From a virus: 49,239 nucleotides of DNA. The stretch spans positions 1-49,239 of IMG/VR virus record IMGVR_UViG_3300048586_000188; one strand, 5' to 3'. This document shows positions 16,813-26,150 of this stretch, one piece after another. The notes below the pieces were generated by a model. It was not told where the DNA came from. It saw only the letters and a program-made list of their open reading frames with translations, and ran no database searches. Made by a program: the position numbers and the translations under genes. Every line of letters begins with the position of its first letter. Position 1 is the stretch's first letter.

Positions 16813-18696
16813 TCAGGTCAGGACGCGGCGCGGCGAGTAGTTGAGCGTCATTGCGCCCAACGTGTGCGGCTGCTCGTCGGTGTGCTCGGTGATGACGGTG
16901 ATGGCGCAGTTGCGGCCGATGCCGTCCAGATAGGTGCGCAGAACCCCTTGCACCGGCTTCGACCAGTCGATGGAACCGTAGTCCTGGTCGAGTGGGATCA
17001 GGCTCGGGCTGCCCTGTGCCACATCGGCGTTCTGTTGGGCTCCACCAACGTTCCCGGTGATCGCATAGTCGACATCGAACGCCACGCCGATCTCTGCCTC
17101 GTCGGGCGCATCGATCTGCAGTTCGGCGCTGTGGAACCGTTTCTGTTGCGCCGGCGCGCCGAGTGCGTTGAAAGCGAACCTGATGAATGCCGGAACCGAT
17201 GCACCATCGAACGACGTGCCGCGGTTCAGTTCATAGACGTAGCCGTCGGAGCAGCCGACGAAATGCCGCTCGCCTTCGGCGGGGTCCAGTTCGCCCGAGC
17301 ACGCGCAGGTCACCGTGACGGGGAGCTTGAACGGCATCGGCTCCGGCGCCTTGCGGCCCAGATAGACGATCACGCCGGTTGCGTCGTCGAAGAACAGATA
17401 AAGCTGGTCCTTGGCCCGCATCACGAGCGAGGCCGTTGCCGCCACACCTTGCGCTCTCTTGGCGCGAAACAGAGGCTCGATCTGCTCGGTGAGCGCGCCC
17501 ATGCGCCAGTCGCCGAACGCTGATGTCGTGCCGAGTTTCCTGATGCCACCCTCGTCCTGATAGGCCGGCTGGTCGCCCGCCATCTGGGTAGTCCATTCGA
17601 ACGCGCCGGACTTGTCGGTGATCGGCGACATGACGAAGGTGTCCTCGTCGGTACCGGTCAGGTATTCCACCCGGCTCGCGCCGAAGATGATGAACGATCC
17701 GGCTGCGGCCGTTAGGAATCCGGTCACCGCCATGCCGAGCGAGAACTCGCCGGCGCCGCCCAGAGCGGTATAGCCGAGAGGTTCCCCGATCTCGGAATGG
17801 ATCACCGCACCGGCGCCGAATCCGAGAAACAGATGGTTGGCGAAGTGACCGATATGCGTCGGGCGATCGTTCTCGCCTTGCAGGATCAGGAAGTCGCCGC
17901 TGTCCGTGATGAGGAAGTCGTCGTTGTCGGCAAGCAGGTAAACGATGTCGTCCAACTCGCCAAACTGGTTGCCGGAACGGATAGGCGCAAGCACGGCGCC
18001 GTCCCACTCCATCGCCGTGCCGACGCCGTTGGCGAAATAGAGTCTCTGCCGCTTCGCCGCACCGTAGAAGTTGTGCTTCGCAAAGTCGTAGCGGCCGCCG
18101 GCCGGCAGCGTCACATCCTCGTAAGCGCTCAGCGTTGCACTACCGCTGTCCGACGTGATCGTCTCAGCTTCGAACGTCCCGACGACATCCGAAACGACCA
18201 GGTAGCCGGCGGCATCGTTCGTGCCATAGGTACCCGACTGGAGCACGACGCGCTCGATGGTGGCCGTGGCCGCCGACGTGCCGCCGACCAGCACCTCGCC
18301 TTCCAGAAACTCAGCCGTCCCGGCGTTGAAGAACACCACCGATCCGAAACTCTGCGCCGTCCAGCCGGTGTCCGAACTGCGATACATCCCGCCAACATCC
18401 GAGAGCGTGTCGCGGAAGGCCCACACCGCGCCGTCGTAGACCGCGACGCCTCTCACCGCAGCCTGTCCCGGAACTGCGCCTATGGCCGCCCGGCGGGCAG
18501 TCCGATCTGCCGAGTCCGCGCCATCAGATGGGCTTGGCCGGCCGTCGTACCGCTCGAACCCGACCATGCGCCGATAGCCGCCGGCGTCAGGCTCGTAGTT
18601 CAACCCGGCAATGGCCTGACCCGGCTGCACCGCAACCTGCGGCGAAACCAGGTTCAGCCCGCCGCGAAGCAGGATGGTCGACGTCGACTGAGGCAT
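16813..18696 (-). CDS. Tail hub/stopper-type structural protein (627 aa)
   Basis: A large beta-rich protein that begins with a motif seen at the start of related phage proteins (ILLRGGLNLVSPQVAVQPGQ, then LNYEPDAGGYRRMVGFERYDG). Repeated short strands with WAF, YLLFD-type patterns suggest a propeller-like body, comparable with podovirus stopper or hub proteins such as P22 gp10. Residues 126-190 hold a small module that recurs in the 191-residue protein at 20498-21073. It sits directly after the adaptor gene, the usual place for the protein that plugs the portal-adaptor channel. The assignment to gp10 is by analogy only. Confidence 0.75.
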   Translation of the reverse strand: MPQSTSTILLRGGLNLVSPQVAVQPGQAIAGLNYEPDAGGYRRMVGFERYDGRPSPSDGADSADRTARRAAIGAVPGQAAVRGVAVYDGAVWAFRDTLSDVGGMYRSSDTGWTAQSFGSVVFFNAGTAEFLEGEVLVGGTSAATATIERVVLQSGTYGTNDAAGYLVVSDVVGTFEAETITSDSGSATLSAYEDVTLPAGGRYDFAKHNFYGAAKRQRLYFANGVGTAMEWDGAVLAPIRSGNQFGELDDIVYLLADNDDFLITDSGDFLILQGENDRPTHIGHFANHLFLGFGAGAVIHSEIGEPLGYTALGGAGEFSLGMAVTGFLTAAAGSFIIFGASRVEYLTGTDEDTFVMSPITDKSGAFEWTTQMAGDQPAYQDEGGIRKLGTTSAFGDWRMGALTEQIEPLFRAKRAQGVAATASLVMRAKDQLYLFFDDATGVIVYLGRKAPEPMPFKLPVTVTCACSGELDPAEGERHFVGCSDGYVYELNRGTSFDGASVPAFIRFAFNALGAPAQQKRFHSAELQIDAPDEAEIGVAFDVDYAITGNVGGAQQNADVAQGSPSLIPLDQDYGSIDWSKPVQGVLRTYLDGIGRNCAITVITEHTDEQPHTLGAMTLNYSPRRVLT

Positions 18697-18700
18697 GGTG

Positions 18701-19399
18701 TCAGGCCAGCGGGCCGCCGAAGCGGATGCGCGGGAGCTGGTCGCGCTCGAGATTGGTGAAGCCGCGAAGCTTGCGCAGCCGCCACAGCGGGATCTGGGTT
18801 GATGCCTCGTCGTGGGCGCCGAGATATTCCTGCAGGGCGACGTCGGCGATCAGGTGGTGGAAGCGCGCCGGCATCTCGGGCTCGTCGGTATTGGCCGCCA
18901 GTTCCTGCGGCGCCTTCTGATACGGCCCCCTCAGCGTGTAAGAGGCATCGGGGATAGGATGCAGCGCGATCTTGTTGTCCGGGGTAATCGTGAACCATGC
19001 CGGATAGGCGTTGGTCTGCGCCCCGCGCATGCATGTCGTGAAGAATCGGTCGTATGACATGTAGCGGAGCGGGCGCTCGTCGCTCACGCCGGTCGCCGTG
19101 AGATAGACGCTGTAGCGGTCCTCGTGCTCCTCGTTGAGCAGGAACTCGCCGAAGCGGGTGATGCTGAGGTCGGTCGCCGAATAGGCGCGCGTGCCGCTGG
19201 CAATTGCCGTGGACGTGAAGTCGCCACGCATCCACCGCCAGCTGCCATGCGCAAGCTGGATGGAGCGCCAGCCATCGTTGGTCCATCCGACGATCTTCGC
19301 CAGTCGTCCGGTCTGACCGGTAACGGCCGCCGGCAGGGCGCCGTTGACCGTGCCGGATTCCGACGCGACGCGCTGGCAAAGCTCGAGGAAGGTGGACAT
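18701..19399 (-). CDS. Phage adaptor protein (P22 gp4-like head-tail connector)
   Basis: The 232-residue length and content fit podovirus adaptor proteins that bind beneath the portal ring. The N-terminus TFLELCQRVASESG and the VGWTNDGWRSIQLAHGSWRW block are characteristic, as is the central YMSYDRFFTTCMRG stretch followed by WFTITPDNKIALHP. The C-terminus contains a helix-rich segment with YLGAHDEASTQ. It is encoded between the capsid region and the hub gene, matching the order of assembly. No catalytic activity is expected. Confidence 0.85.
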   Translation of the reverse strand: MSTFLELCQRVASESGTVNGALPAAVTGQTGRLAKIVGWTNDGWRSIQLAHGSWRWMRGDFTSTAIASGTRAYSATDLSITRFGEFLLNEEHEDRYSVYLTATGVSDERPLRYMSYDRFFTTCMRGAQTNAYPAWFTITPDNKIALHPIPDASYTLRGPYQKAPQELAANTDEPEMPARFHHLIADVALQEYLGAHDEASTQIPLWRLRKLRGFTNLERDQLPRIRFGGPLA

Positions 19400-19406
19400 C
19401 GCGCCC

Positions 19407-19907
19407 TCAGGCCGCCTGCTTCACGGGTTCCGGGTCGATCTGGTGAACCGTGATCGGGAACCGCGGCACGTCGCGGGCCTCGCCGAGCGGCGTGTAGGCA
19501 TCCGGCGGCAGGTCGAACTGCCGGTAGGATGCGTTCTGCAGTGCGTGGAAATACTCGTAGGGGATGTCCACCGGCTTGCCGCGCGGGATGTACATCGCCG
19601 AGCCGTTGACCGAGACCTTGACGGGCTCCTTGCCTTCGGTCGAGCCGGGGATATCCTGCTCCAGAATGGTGATCTTCACCATGCGGCGCTTGTTGCCGGA
19701 CGGGGCCGCGGCAGGATGCGTCTGGGCGGGCACCGGCGCGGGATGCGGGTCGGGAACTTCGATCGCATCCTCGGTGAAGCCGACCGCGGCCAGACGAGCC
19801 ACGATGTGCTCGCGGCCTTTCGTCGGGGCGACGTCGTCCAGGCCGTGGTGAATGCGCGCGAAGTTGGAGAGCTGCGTTGCGGTCGCGTCGGCAATCTGGA
19901 TTTTCAT
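19407..19907 (-). CDS. Virion-module hypothetical protein (166 aa)
   Basis: The protein has an N-terminal helical part (about 1-48), a Pro/Ala-rich linker (about 52-70) and a C-terminal beta domain with KVSVNGSAMYIPRGKPVDIP. The last pattern resembles small phage head proteins that bind the capsid or neck. No family can be named with confidence. It lies between the adaptor gene and the two proteins before the capsid, so a head or neck component is likely. Confidence 0.7.
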   Translation of the reverse strand: MKIQIADATATQLSNFARIHHGLDDVAPTKGREHIVARLAAVGFTEDAIEVPDPHPAPVPAQTHPAAAPSGNKRRMVKITILEQDIPGSTEGKEPVKVSVNGSAMYIPRGKPVDIPYEYFHALQNASYRQFDLPPDAYTPLGEARDVPRFPITVHQIDPEPVKQAA

Positions 19908-19973
19908 GGGGGTTCCTCGCGTGGATGATGGGGAGGAACCGCCGCTAGGGCGGCCCCTCTAAGTGTCCAACCG

Positions 19974-20486
19974 TCAGTCGTTGTCGGGGGTGGCGGTTGC
20001 AGTCAGGAGTACCGCCCAGCCGGTTGCACTCTCGACCCATGCGATGAACGCGCCCTGTGCGGGAACGTCCAGTTGGTTCGAACCGTCGCTGTCCACGCCG
20101 TTGATCGTCTCGTTCGACGACGCAAGCGTGATCAGTTCGCAGCCGTTGGCCGTGACGCGCCCCCGGATGGTGTGCCCGATCGCCAGAGAATTGGCGGCGA
20201 TGCCGGGCAGTGCCGCCTGGTTGGTCGCGGACGCAGAGGTGATCAGGACGAAATTCGACGTGGGCAGGATGGCACCGGTCGTGGTGCCGTCAGCCGTGGT
20301 CGTCACGGCCTGCATCGTGCGGTCGGCGGCCTGGTTGATCTCCGCCGCGGTGGCAGTGACCTGCACGCCGCCCACGTAGACATCATCACCATCCGCTAGG
20401 GCGCGCAGGGCCTTGCCGAGATCGGTCAGGGAACCGCGCTCGGCGTTGTCGGCATGCTGCTTGATGGTGGCGTTTGCGAGGGTCAT
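19974..20486 (-). CDS. Head-region structural protein, decoration candidate (170 aa)
   Basis: The protein starts with a helix (LANATIKQHADNAERGSLTD) and continues as a Thr/Ala/Gly-rich beta protein with the segment VGGVQVTATAAEINQAADRT, a pattern frequent in phage decoration and fibre-like proteins. I chose ATG 20486, where similarity-like sequence starts; an in-frame start five codons upstream is possible. The position after the major capsid gene is typical of a decoration or head-stabilising protein. This is inferred, not shown. Confidence 0.7.
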   Translation of the reverse strand: MTLANATIKQHADNAERGSLTDLGKALRALADGDDVYVGGVQVTATAAEINQAADRTMQAVTTTADGTTTGAILPTSNFVLITSASATNQAALPGIAANSLAIGHTIRGRVTANGCELITLASSNETINGVDSDGSNQLDVPAQGAFIAWVESATGWAVLLTATATPDND

Positions 20487-20497
20487 TTCTGGCCTCC

Positions 20498-21073
20498 TCA
20501 AACGTCGCTGCGCCAGGCGGCATAACCGAGCAGCTTGGCCTCTTCCGCGATGCCGGAGCCGATGGTGAAGCCCTTGGCCGCCGAGCCGACGGAACCAACG
20601 TACTTGCTGAGCGCATCGTTACCGGTGGTCAGCGAGAGGACCGTGGTGCCGGAGCCGGAGTCGATGATCGCCACCGTGTGGTTGACGTTCGCCGTCACCG
20701 TGGCGTCGTTCGTGCCGGACGTGGTGTCGCTCGACACATAGACATTCTCGGAGCCGAACGTGCCGACTACGTCGCGGACGACGAAGAAACCGGCCGCGTC
20801 ACCGCCAGCCCACGTGCCCGAATAGAGGAGCACCTGCACGACGGTTGCCGTGGCGTTGGACGTGGCGCCTTTGATGGTGGCACCGGCTGCAACTTCGGTC
20901 GTGCCGCCGGACGAGAACGGGACGACATAGCGGTCGCCGCCGAGGAACGCGGTGTGCACCTCGTCTGCGTCGGTGAGGTTCCACACCTGCACGAGATCGG
21001 GGATGAACCCGAGCTCGACATTGATGGCCGCACCGTTGCCTACGGTGTAGCCGATTACGGGCTGACCCTTCAT
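20498..21073 (-). CDS. Head-region structural protein with repeated beta module (191 aa)
   Basis: A beta-rich, Gly/Thr/Val-rich protein encoded directly downstream of the major capsid gene. Residues 56-118 form a module (ATATVVQVLLYSGTW, then AAGFFVVRDVVGTF) that recurs in the 627-residue hub-like protein. The protein ends with a short helix-like tail. It is probably a capsid decoration or head completion protein that binds the capsid surface. No known family is certain from reading alone. Confidence 0.7.
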   Translation of the reverse strand: MKGQPVIGYTVGNGAAINVELGFIPDLVQVWNLTDADEVHTAFLGGDRYVVPFSSGGTTEVAAGATIKGATSNATATVVQVLLYSGTWAGGDAAGFFVVRDVVGTFGSENVYVSSDTTSGTNDATVTANVNHTVAIIDSGSGTTVLSLTTGNDALSKYVGSVGSAAKGFTIGSGIAEEAKLLGYAAWRSDV

Positions 21074-21139
21074 GGGATCAATCCTTCCGTGTCTTGGGGA
21101 AAAGGGGGAGCGGCGGGAGCTAGGCCCGCCGCCGCTTCA

Positions 21140-22138
21140 TCACAGGGCGGTCGCCGCCACTTCGAGGCGGGCCATCCACAGGTCGTTGAGGATGACGGCC
21201 GTGTGGTAGGTCTTCCAGCCGACATAGCCGCGCTGGCCGAGCGGATCGTCCTTGGTCTTCTGGTTGACCGGGATGATCGAGGGCTCGACGGCGCCCATGC
21301 CGCGCAGCGGGACGATGCCGTAGGCCTCGCGGCCGAAGTACAGCACCGGGTAGACGTCGGCCGACGTGCCCGAGGTCGACACCATCGAACCTTTGGCGCC
21401 GCCGCCATCGGCGAACGGGCTGAGGTCCGGCGAGAGCACGTAGCGCACGTCCACACACGAGCCGATCTCGTATTCGGAGATCGCCTGGCGGTTGGCGTAC
21501 TGCGCCACCGGCAGGAAGCCCGGCAGGTTGCGGATGTCGTGTTCGAGGTCGGTGTGGGCCACGGCCACGAACGCCGGCTCCACCGCGCGCGTGGCGTAGT
21601 TCGGGCCGGCGCCGAGCATCTGCGTGATCTTCATGGCCTTCTGTGCCTTCAGAGCACGGGTCACGGCCATCTGCTTGTTGTAGCTGATGGCGGTGTTGAC
21701 GTCGGTGCGCTGCGAGCCGTTGGCGTAGAAGATGTTCGTGCCGGCTCGCAGGATGGCGTAGTTCAGCGCCTCCATGGTGCGGCCGATGTTCTCGCCGCAC
21801 TGGACGGTGGCGTCGTTCAGCACCGGGTCTTCGTGGGTGTCTTCGATCACGTCGGTGACGGTGACGACCTGGCCGTACTGCTTGAGCGTGGCCGACACGT
21901 CCTCGTACTGGAACGCGGTCGCCGACGGCGTGACGCCTTCCTGCAGTGGAGTGGTGGCCGCGGTGAAGGTCTTCGGGCGACGGAACTTGATCGTCGAAGA
22001 CTTGTTCTTCGGCATCGGCTTCATGAGGCCGAACTTGTCGAGAACGACCACGGGAGCGGCATGCTTCAGCATCTGCCGCTCGGCATAGACGTTCGTGCGC
22101 TGGGAGATGCCCGGCGACGTGGAAGTGGTGACAGTCAT
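21140..22138 (-). CDS. Major capsid protein, N4-gp56 family
   Basis: The 332-residue protein matches the N4-gp56 major capsid family, an HK97-fold group. Characteristic parts are the N-terminal YAERQMLKHAAPVVVLDKFG with the KSSTIKFRRPK strand, the PLQEGVTPSA loop, VTVTDVIEDTHEDPVLNDA, and the C-terminal RGYVGWKTYHTAVILNDLWM. It builds the icosahedral head. The scaffold gene lies just upstream, as usual. The gene is complete, with no protease domain, so any maturation cleavage would need another protein. Confidence 0.93.
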   Translation of the reverse strand: MTVTTSTSPGISQRTNVYAERQMLKHAAPVVVLDKFGLMKPMPKNKSSTIKFRRPKTFTAATTPLQEGVTPSATAFQYEDVSATLKQYGQVVTVTDVIEDTHEDPVLNDATVQCGENIGRTMEALNYAILRAGTNIFYANGSQRTDVNTAISYNKQMAVTRALKAQKAMKITQMLGAGPNYATRAVEPAFVAVAHTDLEHDIRNLPGFLPVAQYANRQAISEYEIGSCVDVRYVLSPDLSPFADGGGAKGSMVSTSGTSADVYPVLYFGREAYGIVPLRGMGAVEPSIIPVNQKTKDDPLGQRGYVGWKTYHTAVILNDLWMARLEVAATAL

Positions 22139-22177
22139 GGGAGGTCAGTCCTTCTGGACGAATGCTCGCTGACCGGG

Positions 22178-23203
22178 TCAGGCGCGACGAGCTTCCTGCG
22201 CGTCGAAGGCGTCCCAGATGGCCTGCGCGTCGCCGTCCTTCGGGATACCCGAAATGACAGGGCGACCATTCGAAGGCCGGGGGGAGGCCGAGGCGTCGAG
22301 CTGGCGCTGCCTGCGGTCGTTGAGCTGAACGGGGTGATTGGGTTCGGTTGCCTGCGCGGGCGCTGCTGCGGCCGGCGGCTGGAGGGAGGCCTTGAAGGCG
22401 TCCATGACGGCAATCGCGCCGTCGGCGTCCACGATGGCGTTCGCGTTGCGGTGCGCGGCCTGCACGTAACCCTGCGGGGTGCGTGGGTCGTTGACCCAGG
22501 CAGTGAAGGCGGCGGCATTTTTCGCGAGGACATCCTCGTAGTCGCCATGCTTTTCGAGGAGAGCGCTGGTCTGCTCTTCGATGATGCCGGCGAGTTCGTC
22601 GTGAGCCGCCTGCCGGCGGGTCGTGTCGTTCTCGTTCAGCCTTTCCGCAATCGGCTCGAGCGCCTTGGTCAGGGGCTCTGCGATCTCGGGGAAATCCTGT
22701 GCGATGCCGGCGAGGGCATCCTTCGGCTTGGGCGCTTCGCCGGCGCGCGGCTGCAGCATCTTCTGCAACTCGTTCACGCGGCGCTGCAACGCGGCCTGCC
22801 GGCCGGACTGCGCCTTGGCCTCGTTCTTGGCCTTGCTGGCCTCGCTGCGCAGCCGGTCGAGTTCGGCGCGCTGCTCGGGCGTGGCATTGGCCCAGATGTC
22901 GCCGGCCCCCTTCTGCTGGCCATCCGTGGCCGCGCCAGAGGGATCGGCTACCGGTTCCGCAGTCTTGCCCGCGTCGGCTCCTGCATCACCGCCCGATACA
23001 TCGTCATCGGTGCGGTCGTCCGCAGCCTTGGCGCCATCGTTGACTACCTCCGCCTTGTCGACGCCATCGGCTTCGTCGAATTCCGCCCAGAGCGCGGTTT
23101 CGTCCTTGCCGACGTCGGCGAGGCGGTCATCCACCAGGGCGAGTTCGTCTGCGGTCGGGGCCGCCTTGCCGGCGGCAGTGTTCTGAGCGGTCTGTTCGGT
23201 CAT
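22178..23203 (-). CDS. Capsid scaffolding protein
   Basis: A very charged 341-residue protein with an acidic N-terminal half (many Asp and Glu), a central coiled coil (around EQRAELDRLRSEASKAKNEA) and a basic C-terminal end. This composition and the place between portal and major capsid genes are those of podovirus scaffolds, which guide head assembly and then leave. Pro/Gln-rich linkers separate the parts. There is no sign of an embedded protease. Confidence 0.85.
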   Translation of the reverse strand: MTEQTAQNTAAGKAAPTADELALVDDRLADVGKDETALWAEFDEADGVDKAEVVNDGAKAADDRTDDDVSGGDAGADAGKTAEPVADPSGAATDGQQKGAGDIWANATPEQRAELDRLRSEASKAKNEAKAQSGRQAALQRRVNELQKMLQPRAGEAPKPKDALAGIAQDFPEIAEPLTKALEPIAERLNENDTTRRQAAHDELAGIIEEQTSALLEKHGDYEDVLAKNAAAFTAWVNDPRTPQGYVQAAHRNANAIVDADGAIAVMDAFKASLQPPAAAAPAQATEPNHPVQLNDRRQRQLDASASPRPSNGRPVISGIPKDGDAQAIWDAFDAQEARRA

Positions 23204-23207
23204 GGGT

Positions 23208-23420
23208 TCACTTCTCGCCAGCGTCCTTGAGGGCAGCCATCAGCGCCTTCTTGCGCTTCATGACTCCGTCCATGCGCTTCGGGTCTTTCTTGATCTTCTC
23301 GGCATCGATCAGGGTGTCGAGGTCGCGCTCTGCCTGCCATTCGGCCTCGCGCTCGGCGGCCTTCTTCTTCTCGGCCGCTGTCATGCCGCTGCTGCCACAG
23401 TCGACCATTGGTCCAGCCAT
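23208..23420 (-). CDS. Small charged protein between portal and scaffold genes (70 aa)
   Basis: A highly charged, helical protein rich in Lys, Glu and Asp (TAAEKKKAAEREAEWQAERD). It could be an assembly helper related to the scaffold. I do not recognise a family. The stop lies four bases before the ATG of the scaffold gene on the same strand. Confidence 0.65.
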   Translation of the reverse strand: MAGPMVDCGSSGMTAAEKKKAAEREAEWQAERDLDTLIDAEKIKKDPKRMDGVMKRKKALMAALKDAGEK

Positions 23421-23463
23421 GGTGTGCTCCAGATTTTCTGGGGTTGATCAGGTCTTGCCCGCG

Positions 23464-23667
23464 TCAGTAGTCGCGCTTGGCCGTGAACTTCGGCGCGGCC
23501 TTGGGTTCGGCCAGCGCCAACACGTCTCGCCATGCTTTGATCTGCCCGCGGATCAGTTGCGACCGGGCATGATCTTCGGACTTTTCGAGATGGTCGCGAA
23601 GGGCTTCGATCTGGCCCTTGGCCGCCTCAACTACGACCCGCCATGTGGGGCTGCCGCGGTCGATCAT
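23464..23667 (-). CDS. Small helical protein after the portal gene (67 aa)
   Basis: This helical, charged protein has an ATG that overlaps the stop of the preceding small gene (ATGA), which supports it as real. It contains VVVEAAKGQIEALRDHLEKS and ends KFTAKRDY. The pattern resembles small phage head proteins next to portals, but I cannot name the family. Confidence 0.62.
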   Translation of the reverse strand: MIDRGSPTWRVVVEAAKGQIEALRDHLEKSEDHARSQLIRGQIKAWRDVLALAEPKAAPKFTAKRDY

Positions 23668-23864
23668 CCGGCGCGCGCGTCCGCCAGCGCTTCTTCCGTC
23701 TCGCCTACGCTCGGCAAACGTGAAAGACCGCGCGTCGCCTGCAACTCTTTCGCCACACGGTGCAGTCCGGCCATGTGGGCTCGGAGAGAGCCCGCAAAAT
23801 TCTCGCCCATGTCATCGACAAATTCTCGCACGCGGCGGTCATAGATCGACACCAAGTCGGTCAT
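23664..23864 (-). CDS. Small helical protein directly after the portal gene (66 aa)
   Basis: ATG 23864 follows the portal stop by 12 bases with a TTGGAG-type ribosome site in between. The product is charged and helical (DLVSIYDRRVREFVDDMGEN) with no motif that I recognise. Its end overlaps the start of the next small gene by four bases, so both are coupled to portal translation. Confidence 0.62.
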   Translation of the reverse strand: MTDLVSIYDRRVREFVDDMGENFAGSLRAHMAGLHRVAKELQATRGLSRLPSVGETEEALADARAG

Positions 23865-23876
23865 CTTTGGCTCCAA

Positions 23877-26150
23877 CTAGATCGCTCCACCCGCATGCTC
23901 GCCTGTGGCTGCCGCCACGCCGGCCTCGACCATGAGGGACTGCTGCTTCGCGGCGCGATCCTCACGACGGTCCATCAGCATCGCCTCGAGCTTGTCGACC
24001 TCGACATTCGCCTTGGTGGCGTAGCCGATGATGGCCGTCTCGCGGTTTATCTCGGCAACGCGAACGCGCGACTCCGCGTCGATAGTCGCCACATCGAGCT
24101 GCAGGTTGAGCTTGGCGGCTTCTGCGTTCGCAGCCGCTGCCGCCTGCTGCTGTGCGGCGTCTGCGGCCGATGCCTGCGCGAGGATCTGGTCGATCTCTTC
24201 GTCGGTGAGCACCACCTCGTCGGACGGCACCATCATGGTCTGGAACAGCTTGCGCAGCACGACACGGTTGCGCAGCATCGGGCCGAACACCGGATGGGCA
24301 CCGAGGTTCATCGCGATCCACATCAGGCTCTGCGACTGCAACTCGCGGACCAGAAGGACCGAGGAACCGCGGGCGTCGATCTCGTAGTCGCCCTTGATCT
24401 CCTGCTTCGGGTTGAACTGCATGTTCCAGTCGTACATCCGGCGAATGTTCGGCGTGGTCATGTCGTCGTCGAAGTTCTTGACGATGCGGCGGAACCCGAC
24501 GTTTGCCGAGTTCATCTTGATCACCTGGCCACCGTAGGTGTCCTTACCCACCCCCTGCTCGCCCTGAGCAACGGCAGGCATCATCGCCATCTCGTCTGCC
24601 CAGTCTGCCGCCATCTGAATGACGTTGGCCAGCGCCTCCTGCATAGGGTTGATCTGCACCACCTCGACCGCCTTGCGTGTCTGCGGCAGATCGCCCGAGG
24701 CGAGCCAGTTCTTCCATGGCCGGACGGTCCATTCGCCGTCCTCGGGCTCAATGTGGTCCTTAGCCCAGACGAACATGGGGCCGGCGGCGCGGCCGGTATT
24801 GTCCATCATGCCGCGCCAGCCCGCCGCAAGCGCGCGTTCCGGGTCACGGATGAGGCGCGGGATGCTGATCCCGAGACAGGTGGACTCGTCCTTCACCACA
24901 TTGAAAACGCTGTAGAGGCATTCCCCGCTGTCGAGCGGGTAGATGCTGAGTTTCAGCAGTTCGCCCTGGCAGAACCACACCACGGCATGGACCTCGTCCA
25001 GCGGGTCTATCTCGCCAGCGTCCTGCATCATCGCTTCGTCGCCGACGGCTTCGGCGAGGTCGCGAAGGTCTTCTCCACGGATCGGGCCGGAATACTCCCA
25101 CACATGAAATAGGTTGGCCGGCTGATGCGAGGTCTCCTTGTTGATCGACCTCAGTTCGGCGAGGAAAGCCGGCGCGCCCGTGGTGGCTCCGTCCTTCAAC
25201 AGCCGGCGGATCGCGTCTTTGTCGAAGCCCGGCAGTTTGGCCAGCGCACGCAGCCGCTTGCCGTTCAGAAGATGGCGCTCGTAGTTGCCCTCGCCGTCCT
25301 GCGGGTTCTTCACGTCGAGATCGGGGAAGAACGACCACCAGTCGACCCAGCGCATGGCTGGTGTCTTGTCGGGCGCTGAGGTCTGGAGAGCGTATTCGCC
25401 GAGCACAGGCTTGCCATCCGCTCCGATCTTCGGGCGCTGAACGGCGTTACCGGCGTCGTCGGTGGCAGTCTCCATCACCGGCTGGCGCTGCCATCCCTTG
25501 CGCACCTTGTCGCCGGTGACCGGTCCCTTGGCGATGCCGGCGCCGAGCTTGCAGGCGTCCTCGATCACGTCGCGCATGATCGCGTGGTAGAGCGACTCCT
25601 TCAGCTGGTCGTCGATCTCTTCCATCATCAGGTTGGCGCGGCGGCGGCCTTCCTCGATCTCCGCGTTGAGCAGCGATGCGGCGTTGTCGGCCCTCTGCGC
25701 ATCCGCCTTGGCCTGCTGCGCGGCCGCAGCCTGCTCGGGCGTCGCGCCGTTCATCTCGGCGGCTTCCTGTGCGGCTTTCGCCTGTTCGGCCTTCTGCCGC
25801 GCCATCTGGACCGCCTGCTTGACGGCTTCGGCCAGCCGCGGAACCGGCGTCGGCTTGATTTCCCAGTTCCGTTCGTCAGTGGGAAACAGCAGGTCGCCGA
25901 GCCTTGCCGACCACGCATCGGTGATCTTCCGGGTCTTGCCGATGAACAGTTGCGAGCGGTCGGACTTGCTCAGTTCCTGCTCGACCTCGGGGTCATAGAT
26001 GCCGTGATACTGACGCAGGTCTTCAAGCGCGCGATCTTCGAACGGCCTCTTCTGGCCGACGCGGCGCTGGGCTTCCTTCTCCAGCCCGGCGATGATGCCG
26101 GCCATGCGCTCCGCCAACCTTGTGGCATCGGCGGTCTGCTGCTCAGCCAT
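23877..26150 (-). CDS. Portal protein (P22-like)
   Basis: The 757-residue length and features fit large podovirus portals, which form the twelve-subunit ring at the DNA entry vertex. Recognisable parts are the N-terminal RPFEDRALEDLRQYHGIYDP and the segment TRKITDAWSARLGDLLFPTD typical of this family. There is an inserted Ala/Gln-rich coiled coil at about 115-165 and a second near the C-terminus (about 640-720), like the barrel of P22 gp1. The ATG is right at the stop of the terminase gene (sharing a base). No truncation is visible. Confidence 0.9.
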   Translation of the reverse strand: MAEQQTADATRLAERMAGIIAGLEKEAQRRVGQKRPFEDRALEDLRQYHGIYDPEVEQELSKSDRSQLFIGKTRKITDAWSARLGDLLFPTDERNWEIKPTPVPRLAEAVKQAVQMARQKAEQAKAAQEAAEMNGATPEQAAAAQQAKADAQRADNAASLLNAEIEEGRRRANLMMEEIDDQLKESLYHAIMRDVIEDACKLGAGIAKGPVTGDKVRKGWQRQPVMETATDDAGNAVQRPKIGADGKPVLGEYALQTSAPDKTPAMRWVDWWSFFPDLDVKNPQDGEGNYERHLLNGKRLRALAKLPGFDKDAIRRLLKDGATTGAPAFLAELRSINKETSHQPANLFHVWEYSGPIRGEDLRDLAEAVGDEAMMQDAGEIDPLDEVHAVVWFCQGELLKLSIYPLDSGECLYSVFNVVKDESTCLGISIPRLIRDPERALAAGWRGMMDNTGRAAGPMFVWAKDHIEPEDGEWTVRPWKNWLASGDLPQTRKAVEVVQINPMQEALANVIQMAADWADEMAMMPAVAQGEQGVGKDTYGGQVIKMNSANVGFRRIVKNFDDDMTTPNIRRMYDWNMQFNPKQEIKGDYEIDARGSSVLLVRELQSQSLMWIAMNLGAHPVFGPMLRNRVVLRKLFQTMMVPSDEVVLTDEEIDQILAQASAADAAQQQAAAAANAEAAKLNLQLDVATIDAESRVRVAEINRETAIIGYATKANVEVDKLEAMLMDRREDRAAKQQSLMVEAGVAAATGEHAGGAI

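Noticed and set aside
20474-23230. 918-codon plus-strand frame over the capsid and scaffold genes
   Set aside because: It is the shadow of four real minus-strand genes; composition is Arg/Gly/Val-rich and no motif is seen.
23760-25112. 450-codon plus-strand frame over the portal gene
   Set aside because: Shadow of the portal gene; rich in His, Leu and Arg as is typical for such reversed frames.
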